From Ampullaceana balthica (taxonomy: Eukaryota > Mollusca > Gastropoda > Lymnaeidae): DNA of 64,000 nt. The DNA is taken from NCBI GenBank assembly GCA_944989445.1, contig CALYLW010000125.1:1696885-1760884 (forward strand). The letters run 5' to 3'. Within the stretch, counting starts at the first letter, position 1; the number at the start of each line of letters is the position of its first letter. Below are positions 55,525 to 64,000 of the stretch, in pieces. The notes beneath the pieces were generated by a model, which saw nothing but the letters and a program-made list of their open reading frames with translations, did not search any database and was not told where the DNA came from. Position numbers and translations under genes: made by a program.

Positions 55525-56640
55525 TCTATATATATAAAAATTAAAGTATGTATGTATGCATATCCTTTATAGCTGACTAAACCATTCATCCAATTGCCAT
55601 GAAACATTGTGAGACTTTTGAATATAAAAATTAGTTTAAGCATTAACTATTGGGTAAATTGATTGATTTTAACCAAAATATGTATAAAACAAGTAATACA
55701 AACTCGAATGAGTATTTAAATGCAATTTTCCAAAGGAAATCATTCTGGATTACTTTAAAAGTCGATTCAAATAAGAAATTCTGAAACTAAACACTATATA
55801 TCGTCATATCCCCTCACACTACATCACACCAAGAATGTGTCAATATAATGCGCACCGTGCAACAATCTAACATAAGCATTCACAAAGCGGGAAAACCTAA
55901 TTAACTATCATTATTGATTACATTAAAATTAAAAGTCATTTCAAATCAATAATTTTGAAACTAAACAAAACAATTACTATCAACAAATTGCTGCTAAAAT
56001 TACGAGAGTCGCACGATAACTGATTTTTCGAATATGCCTTCTCCAACATTGTTCTAAATACTATTAGCTACCGTTTGGCGTTTCCACCCGATAGATGTTA
56101 TGGTTGGCGAGAAAATGACATAATACTGATATGTTTTCGTTTTTTTTGTGGGTATTTTCCAAGAAATCCAGTAAATCTCTTCGGTAATTGTTTTAGCCCG
56201 TGCACATCCTTGGGATCTCCTTTACATACTTGTTAAAGACCCGAATCCTCTAAATTGTATGGTTCAGGAGGAGTTGCTGGTAAAAGCTCAAACAGTATGG
56301 CAACATTTCGAATCTATAAACGCAATTCCCAAGTGAAATTGGTTAAAAAAACTTTGAAAACCTTATTAAAATACTAAATGATACTCAATTTCTAATGTCC
56401 ATTTCTTCGGGATGGGGGCCCCAAATATCTTTAATCTTTAGATAATGAGAAAATAACTGGATTTTGACCAAACTTGGTATATAAAAACTTTAGAGCCTAT
56501 ATTAAATTATTATAGGGCACTGAACTCCTAATGTCCGTTCCCTCGGAGCTGGGGGACCCTAATGTCTTTTTAATATTGTATTCCCGAATCAATTTTAAAC
56601 GATATATGTAGATAAATATATTATTTGAATTTATTCATTT
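55525..56640 (+). mobile_element. Second Helitron in tandem, plus
   Basis: Starts TCTATATATATAAAAATTAA, then AGTATGTATGTATGCATATC and AACCATTCATCCAATTGCCA. Repeats similar to its neighbour recur at 56,370-56,590 (CTAATGTCCATTTCTTCGGG, ACCAAACTTGGTATATAAAA). Unrelated sequence at 55,740-56,370 may be insertion or divergence. The 3' end is not defined. Confidence 0.6.
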
Positions 56641-57019
56641 TTACTGAGCTCGTTGCAAGGCACTTCGGGCCTGCAAGTTACTTATTACTAATACCATAAA
56701 CACCCCCTTTCTTTTATTTCCAGCCCATTTGGCTGTGTGATCGTGTTTCCCTTGATGTATTTTAAGAGGCAAAAACATTTATGTTTTGTTTTTGTTCATG
56801 ATCAGATAAAATGTGCATCAAAATACATTGTACTTTGTTAGGATCTTATTTTATTTCCCATGGACAGATACATATTACTTAGCGTATTCATGTGAAACAT
56901 ATTTTTACACATTTAATAAATTATTCAAGAGCAGCAATGTGAATAAAGAAGAGCAACAGTTTGGCCACCATTGGTATAGACATTGCAGTCACATTTTCAC
57001 TGGTACCCGTTCACAAACA
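56641..57019. other. Non-coding sequence, nothing recognised
   Basis: AT-rich sequence before a minus-strand hAT fragment. Confidence 0.4.
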
Positions 57020-57628
57020 TGAAGTCTGACTTCCACTCTTCATTAATTATGATAGTAACAAAGTCACAAACAAAACCCTTCATCTCCATGAGATCCCACA
57101 ATCGTCTCAATATCTTGCTCAAGCTCAGCCAGTGGACACTGCTGTGGTAGATAATATAATAATTTTCAATTCTTCAAGCAGTGCCTTGAACTGCCTGTGG
57201 TTAAGTGCCCTGGCTGTGAAAAAGTTTATCATACTGACCACTGATTGACCTTCAACAAAACTTCACACATACTTTCCTGATGAAATAATAAGTGTAGAAG
57301 TAAGAGTGTATGGTCAGGATGCTCTAATTCTCTTATTTTGTTCTTCATCAATTTCACCAGAACTTCCTTTTTCCAGTTATAGCATACTCGGTTGTTAACT
57401 CTTGCCATCTAGTTCCATACCAACCCAGTTCTTTCAAAAAAGCTCTCATCATCATTTAATAAATCCTGGCCTGTAGTTGTTTTGCCGCATAATATACTCT
57501 GACGGGCCTCATGTTTGCCCCTCCCCACCCCGTGTTAGAATAATTTTAAAAAAAATTGAGAAGGGGCGCTCAGTAATACTTTTTCTGGAAAATGGGAGGT
57601 AGGCCAAAATTTTGGGAACCACTTATCT
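57020..57628 (-). pseudogene. ZBED-like hAT 5' part, minus, with terminus
   Basis: 57,060-57,430 aligns with the transposase fragment at 49,140-49,500 (GAGATCCCACA, TGCCTTGAACTGCCT, GGTTAAGTGCCCTG). On its right, GGGAACCACTT near 57,618-57,628 is the mirror of CAGTGGTTCCC at 51,834, so this is the 5' side of a minus element. Heavily decayed. Confidence 0.7.
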
Positions 57629-57869
57629 ACATAACAACACCCATATTCAATGTACATGCATATATCAGCTAAGACCCGCTAGTAAGCCCACCCCCCCCCT
57701 TTCCACAATCTTTCCCCCTAGATTTTTTTCCAAAAACGCTGGCCTTAGTATAGGTATATACCGTAAATAATGTCGGCGTATTTCATGGACTCGTTAACTT
57801 CCTGCCATTGATTAATTCATAGAAACAAAATATTTTTTTTGTGGTTTATGAATTTTGTTTCATGTTCAG

Positions 57870-58098
57870 GAGAACAGTTTTACTTTGACAAATAACATGC
57901 GTGAAGCCATTGAAAACGTCATTAAATGAATTGCAAGCAATGAATTAGCTAAGTGGAAATTTTATTTTAAAGATGTGCTTTTGTTGTTGTTGATGTGACG
58001 TCATATTTCTTTAAACCCCCATCCCCATGGTCACACATCGTCACAAAAGCTTGAAACCCCCTCCTCCTAGGCGCGTGACGTCATTTATGGATGGCCCC
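57870..58098. mobile_element. Partial MITE, relative of 21,060-21,474
   Basis: GTGAAGCCATTGAAAACGTC, TTAGCTAAGTGGAAATTTTA and the terminus TGACGTCATTTATGGATGGCC match the right half of the 21 kb MITE. TGACGTCA occurs twice (57,996 and 58,076). A left terminus was not found. Confidence 0.75.
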
Positions 58099-58621
58099 TA
58101 TCAATCATACCAAAATGTCATTATGCTTGCCTTTCGAATAAATCCGTTTTGTATTTATATCTCATCAAGAGAAATACATTAAATTAATTTTGAGAATGAC
58201 ATGAGGCTGACGATAATATCAACTCGCGGCGATTTTTTGATTCTGGTTAATAACATGATCTTTAAAATTGTACAACAAATGAATTATTAAACAAAGTACA
58301 ATAAAATATATTAAAAATCGATTTTCTTAGTTTTCGGTAATTACAGGATTAAAAATTTTAAATTATGTCGGCGATTGCCGGTTACTTTGCTTTCATAACA
58401 AGGGGTCACTACTCAAAAATGTTTTGGAACCTTTGGTCTAATAAATAAAAAAATTCTCGACTCCAGAAGTCCACAAATACAAACTGATTAATTGCATTTT
58501 TAGGATACCAAGTCCAGAAAAAAACAAATGAATACAACTAATGATTTGCTTTATCCAAAACAATCGATCTTATTGCAGCTGTTACAGGCTCCTATACTCA
58601 TCTGAAATGTTTTACTTTATC
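58099..58621. other. Non-coding sequence, nothing recognised
   Basis: AT-rich; TCGGCGATTGCCGG near 58,370 is a short inverted repeat of unknown meaning. Confidence 0.4.
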
Positions 58622-58624
58622 CCA

Positions 58625-58760
58625 GTGGCGTAGCTAGAGGGGGCGGTGGGGCGGTCCATCCCGGCGGCACACATTTAGGGGCGTCATTTGTGGACATTTG
58701 AAAAGTGAAACCTATTCCGACAACCACACTTTTTCTTTTGAAGGGGGAAAACCAAGATAA
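58625..58760 (+). mobile_element. hAT-like left terminus (CAGTGGCGTAGCTAG)
   Basis: CAGTGGCGTAGCTAGAGGGG begins a segment similar to the ends near 12,865 and 13,480 (seen there in inverse). The right end is not visible before the Helitron at 58,948. Confidence 0.5.
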
Positions 58761-58947
58761 AACAAAAATATTTGTAATTTCTATTCTTAACTAACGGATT
58801 CTCACAACATTTGTTTGATTAAATAGTGGATGTGTGGATGTTATAACTAACGCAAAACCGATCAAAAATTTAAAATCACTCAAAAAAGGTATGTATTTGT
58901 TTGTAAAATTAAGCAGTATACGACAAGATGACGCTTTTATAAGAAAA

Positions 58948-61900
58948 CTAGCAAAATACCCGCGCTACGCTGCGGAAAATAGGATTTCAGTTACCTTTGA
59001 GAACCCGCGTAACACAAATTCAAAACACCAATTGATTTCAATCTGGATCATGATGAATATAATACCCCGTCTTGTCTGTCTGTCTGTCGTAGTCCCGCAG
59101 AAAAACAAAAACGAAAAGTAAAAAATGATACACTTCCCGTGATCCTATGGAGCTGATAATTTAATTTTTTTTTCGTCTGCTACCATTGGGGGAGGGTACT
59201 CAACAACTTCCCAAAGTTTCGTGCTCCTAACTACACGGGAAGTTAGATATTTAATGATGAGTCTGTTATATATAGCTCATATAAGAAAAAAACTACATTT
59301 TGGTCCCTGGGCCCCCAGTAAGTGAAATTTTGAATATTTGTTTTCGATTGTTACCATCGCGGAAGTGTACTCAACAACTTCCCAAAGTTTCATGCTTCAA
59401 CCTACACGGGAAATAGGAGGATTAGTGAGTTTCAAATGTTTATATAGCCCAATGGAAGGGGAAAAAAAACGATGTTGGGCCCCCGGCCCCCATGAGTGAT
59501 AATTTAAAAATTATTTTACGCCAATTTTCGTCGCGAGAGTGCTACTCAACAAGTTCGCAAAGTTTCATGCTTCTACATACGCGGTAAGATCGAGAATTAG
59601 TGATGAGTCTGTTTTAATAAAAGAAGAAACTACATTTGGCCCCCCGGTCCCCCATTAAGTGATAATTTAAATATTGTTTTTACCTGTTACCATCGTGGAA
59701 GTGTACTTAACAATTACCCCAAGTTTCATGCTTCTACCTACACGGGAAATAGGAGAATTTGTGATTTTTAGTTTTTATAAAGCTCATATAAGGAAAAAAC
59801 TTCATTTGGGCCCCCGGCCCCCAGGAAGTGATAATTTAATTTTTTTTCCTCCCGTCGCTATCGCTGGTTTTTACTCAACAACTTCCCAAAGTTTCATGCT
59901 TTTGCCTACTCGAGAAATGAGAAAATTAGTGATTTCATATTCTATATAGTCCATAAAAGGGAAAAAAAGCGTTTTTGGGCCCCCGGCCCCCATGAGTGTT
60001 ATTTTTAAAATTCTTATTCGCCAATTATCGTTTAGAGAGTGTACTCAACAACTTCAAAATTAGTATGCTTCTATCTACACGTGAAGTTGAAGAATTAGTG
60101 ATGATTCAGTTTAAAATATTAGAAAAAAACTACGTTTGGGCCCCCGGCCCCAAGTAAGCGTTAATTTAAATATTTTTTTCGCCTGTTACCATCACGGAAG
60201 TGTACTTATCAACTACACAGTGTTTCATGCTTCTACCTACACGGGAAATAGGAGAATTTGTGATTTTTAGTTTTTATATAGCTCATTTAAGGAAAAAACT
60301 TAATTTGGCCCCCCGGCCCCCAGGAAGTTATAATTTAAATATTTTTTCTCCTATTACCATAGCGGGGTTGTACTCAACAATTTCCCAAAGTTTCATGCTT
60401 CTGCCTACTCGGGAAATGGGAGAATTGGTGATTTTCAAATTTTATAAAGGCCATATAAGGAAAAAAAACGTTTTCGGCCCCCGGCACCCATGAGTGTTAT
60501 TTTTAAAATTCTTTTACTCCAATTTTCGTAGCGAAAGGCTACTCGACAACTTCCCAAAGTTTCATGCTTCTACCTACACGGGAAGTTTGAGAATTAGTGA
60601 TAAATCAGTCAGTGAGTGAGTCAGTGAGTGAGGGCTTTCCCTTTTAACAACTACCCAAAGTTTCATGCTACTTCCTACACAGGAATTAGGAGAATTGGTG
60701 ATTTTCAATTTTTATCTAACTCATATAAGGAAAAAACTACATTTATGCCCCTGGGCCCCAGTAAGTGAAATTTTGAATATTTTTTCGCCTGTTACCATCG
60801 CGGAAGTGTACTCAACAACTTCCCAAAGTTTCATGCTTCTACCTACTCGGGAAATAGGAGGATTAGTGATTTTCAAATTTTTATATAGCCAATGGAAATG
60901 GGAAAAAAGATTTTTGGGCCCCCGGCCCCCATGAAGCTGAATTTACACATTCTTTTTCGCCATTTGTCGTCGAGAGACGCTACTTGACAACTTCCCAAGA
61001 TTTCATGCTTCTACATACACGGGAATTCCGAGAATTAGTGATTAGTCAGTTTTAATATAAGAAAAGACTACATTTTGCCCCCGGCCCCCAGTAAGTGATA
61101 ATTTAAATATTGTTTTTACCTGTTACCATCGTAAAAGTGTACTTAAAACTACTCTTCCCAAAGTTTCATGCTTTTACCTACGCGGTAAATCCGAGATTAG
61201 TGATGAGTCTGTTTTAATATAAGAAGAAACTACATTTGGGCCCCCGGCCCCCATTAAGTGATAATTTAAATATTGTTTTTACCTGTTATTATCGTGGAAG
61301 TGTATTTAACAACTACCCCAAGTTTCATGCTTCTACCTACACGGGAAATAGGAGAATTAGTGATTTTTAGTTTTTATAAAGCTCATATAAGGAAAAAACT
61401 TCATTTGGGCCCCCGGCCCCCAGGAAGTGATAATTTAATTTTTTTTCCTCCCGTCGCTATCGCTGGTTTTTACTCAACAACTTCCCAAAGTTTCATGCTT
61501 TTGCCTACTCGAGAAATGAGAAAATTAGTGATTTCATATTCTATATAGTTCATATAGGGAAAAAAGCGTTTTTGGGCCCCGGGGCCCCAACAGTGTGAAT
61601 TTTTAAATTCTTATTCGCCAATTATCGTTGAGAGAGTGTGCTCAGCAAGTTCCCAAAGTTTCATCCTAATACCTACACGGGAAGTTGGGGAATTAGTGAT
61701 GAGTCAGTTTTTTATATAAGACAAAAACTACATTTGGGCCCCCGGACCCCATTAAGTGTTATTTAAAATATTTTTTCGCTTGTTACCATCGCGGAAGTGT
61801 GCTTATCAACTACCCAGTGTTTCATGCTTCTACCTACACGGGAAATAGGAGAATTAGTCATTTTTAGTTTTCATATAGCTCATATAAGGAAAAAACATCA

Positions 61901-62250
61901 TTTGGGCCCCCAGCCCCCACGAAGTGATAATTTAAATATTTTTTCTCCCGTTACCATCACGGGGTTGTTCTCAACAATTTCCCAAAGTTTCATGCTTCTG
62001 CCTACTCGGGAAATGGGAGAATTGGTGATTTTCAAATTTTATATAGGCCATATAAGGAAAAAAAACGTTTTTGGGCCCCCGGCCCCCATGAGTGTTATTT
62101 TTAAAATTCTTTTACTCCAATTTTCGTCGCGAGAAGCTACTCGACAACTTCCCAAAGTTTCATGCTTCTACCTTAACGGGAAGTTTGATAATTAGTGATG
62201 AATCAGTCAGTGAGTGAGTCAGTGAGGGCTTTGCCTTTTATTAGTATAGA
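58948..62250 (-). mobile_element. Helitron A with minisatellite body, two 1.6-kb units
   Basis: On minus the 5' end is TCTATACTAATAAAAGGCAA, then AGCCCTCACTGACTCACTCA; the 3' end is CCGCAGCGTAGCGCGGG (stem CCGC/GCGG), TATTTTG and CTAG (58,948-58,951) before T. Between lie about 18 monomers of about 160-172 bp, each with GTTTCATGCTTCTACCTACA, CACGGGAAATAGGAGAATT, ATATAGCTCATATAAGG and TTGGGCCCCCGGCCCCCA. A second, partial 5' leader at 60,606-60,645 divides the body into two units. No protein is encoded; short open frames follow the monomers. Confidence 0.88.
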
Positions 62251-64000
62251 CTAGCAAAATACCCGCGCTCCGCTGCGGAAGTTAGAATTTTAGTAAGCGT
62301 TGAAAACCCGTTTCACACCAATTCAAAACATCAATTGATTTCAGTCTGAATCATGATCCATATACTTGTTTGTCAATATTTGTTAAAGTCGTGTAAAATT
62401 AAATGGGTACTAAAATGACATTACGGGCCCCGTGCAAATGGATGCAGGATGTGCATATCTCATAAGGTCTGAGGATTTCAATCTAGGTCATGATAGAGAA
62501 ATGTGACTATATTTATTTAAATAATTTTTAAGGTAACAAACCTTTAAATATTTTGGGTCCCGGCCTCAAAGGAACAGACGCTAGAATTTCATTACCCTAT
62601 ATAATTTTATTTTATTTTTAAAATCAAATTTGGCCATTGTTCATCCATTTACCTAGTAGCCACATTTTAAATTACCTTTTATATAACTAATGTTAAAATA
62701 TGGCATACGGGCCCCCAGCCCGTAATAAGTGGTGTTTTTAAAACTTTCACTTGGGCCCCCGGCCACAATAAGAGTGAATTTTAAAATTCTTTTACGCCAC
62801 TTTGAATCGCGAGAGGCTACTCAACAACTTCCAAAAGTTTTATGCTTCTACCTACACGTGAAGTTGGAGAATTCATGATGATTCAGTTTTTAATATTAGA
62901 AAAAAATTTCTTTTGTGCCCCCGGCCCCCAGTAAGTGTTAATTTAAATATTCTTTTTTCCTGTTACAATCACGGAAGTGTACTTATCAACTACTCACAGT
63001 TTCATGCTTCTACCTACACGGGAAATATGAGAATTTGTGATTTTCTGTTTTTATATAGCTCATTTTAGGAAAAACTTCATTTGGGGCCCCGGCCTTAAGT
63101 ATTTGATAATTTAAATATTTTTTTGACTGTTAACATCGCGGAAGTGTACTCAACAACTGCCCAAACTTTCATGCTTCTGCCCACTCCCAAAAAAGGAGAA
63201 TTAGTTATTTTTCAATTTAATATAGCCCATATAAGGAAAAAATATGGTTTTGGGCCCTCGGCCCCCATTTGTGTGAATTTTAAAATTCTTTTACGCCACG
63301 TATCGTTGCAAGAGGCTACTTAACAACTTTTCCCAGGTTTCATGCTTCTACCTACGCGAGAAGTTGTAGAATAAGTGATGAGTCAGTTTTTTATATAAGA
63401 AAAAAACTACATTTGGGCCCCCGGCCCCCAGTAAGTGATAATTTAAATATTTTTTTCGTTTGTTACCATCGCGTTAGTGTACTTATCAACTACTCAGAGT
63501 TTCATGCTGCTACCTACACGGGAAATAGGAGAATTTGTTATTTTCAGTTTTTATATAGCTCATAAAAGGAAAAAAATTCATTTGGGCCCCCGGCCCCCAG
63601 GAAGTGATAATTTAATTTTTTTTCTCCCGTTGCTATCGTTGGTTTGTACTCAACAACTTCCTAAAGTTTCATGCTTCTGCCTACTCGGGAAATGGGTGAA
63701 TTAGTGATATTCAAATTTTTATATAGCCCATATAAGGAAAAATAACGTTTTTGGGCCCCCGGCCCCCATGAAATTGAATTTTAAAATTCTTTTATTCTAA
63801 TTATCGCCGTGAGAGGCTACTCAACAACTTCCTAAAGTTTTATGCTTCTATCTACACGTGAAGTTGAAGAATTAGTGACGATTCAGTTTTAAATATTAGA
63901 AAAAAACTACATTTGGGCCCCCGGCCCCCAGTAAGTGTTAATTTAAATATTTTTTCCGCCTGTTACCATCACGGAAGTGTACTTAACAACTACCCCAAGT
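62251..64000 (-). mobile_element. Helitron B, same family, continues beyond the window
   Basis: Its 3' end, CTAG at 62,251-62,254 followed by CAAAATACCCGCGCTCCGCT, touches the 5' end of Helitron A with no base between. A unique part (62,290-62,740) precedes about seven further monomers. The 5' end is outside the window. Confidence 0.85.

Noticed and set aside
51834..57628. One 5.8-kb hAT element joining the CAGTGGTTCCC and GGGAACCACTT ends
   Set aside because: The transposase parts at the two ends run in opposite directions and flanking 8-mers differ (CACTAGAA and ATCTACAT), so they are two separate inverted remnants.
58834..59121. 95-codon plus frame
   Set aside because: It runs through the Helitron 3' hairpin and monomer start; no domain.
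59140..64000. Regular repeats resembling a CRISPR array
   Set aside because: Monomers are about 168 bp, repeat throughout with no unique spacers, lie in a eukaryotic transposon and have no cas genes.

Overview
The window is eukaryotic, AT-rich and almost entirely built from transposable elements. The mix points to an invertebrate animal, most likely a mollusc and perhaps a gastropod, though this rests on element types and not on a marker gene: Helitrons of several lineages, two non-LTR retrotransposon families, tRNA-derived SINEs, ZBED-like and ZMYM-like hAT transposons with their MITEs, and spliceosomal exons. No prokaryotic operon, rRNA or functional tRNA gene was seen. | Host gene. The one convincing host locus lies on the minus strand and covers about 47 kb: a probable TATA box near 47,888, a 5' UTR exon (about 47,807-47,858), a signal-peptide exon (44,848-44,921), an acidic propeptide exon (5,839-5,914) and a cysteine-rich exon (1,064-1,126). 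Splice sites and phases agree between all coding exons, so they read as a small secreted cysteine-rich (knottin-like) peptide precursor. Its last exon is missing from, or not certain in, the window. Most of the elements below sit inside its introns, chiefly a single intron of about 39 kb. | Layout. 1-6.5 kb: cysteine exon, 19-bp and 24-bp tandem arrays, hAT remnants, propeptide exon. 6.5-12.3 kb: a nearly full-length minus-strand Helitron whose 1,484-codon frame has 11 in-frame stops and no net frameshift, flanked by direct repeats of its 3' region. 12.3-16.6 kb: a 0.5 kb direct duplication, back-to-back Helitron 3' ends and a decayed non-LTR element (family B). 20-25 kb: an hAT-type MITE, a second MITE type, a reverse transcriptase fragment and a complete but dead hAT element with perfect 8-bp target duplications and a nested MITE. 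25-35 kb: non-autonomous Helitrons, a 44-bp-arm palindrome, MITEs, SINE family B and a family A retrotransposon. 35-39 kb: a second Helitron with an N-terminal deletion. 28.8-30.1 kb and 38.8-40.1 kb form a long inverted repeat pair that have gained different insertions. 41-47 kb: SINE A, a possible solo LTR, a tandem pair of TIR-bounded units, a foldback repeat, and the signal-peptide exon. 48-58 kb: ZBED-type hAT pieces, a family A retrotransposon 3' end, a third and different Helitron helicase inserted in an hAT gene, and head-to-tail Helitrons. 58.9-64 kb: Helitrons whose bodies are an approximately 168-bp minisatellite with a higher-order period near 1.6 kb. | Relations. Helitrons encode their own HUH replicase-helicase and probably mobilise the short elements sharing their termini; the family A retrotransposon shares its 3' tail with SINE A and probably mobilises it. 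None of the autonomous copies seen here is intact, except an uninterrupted C-terminal frame of one family A copy.
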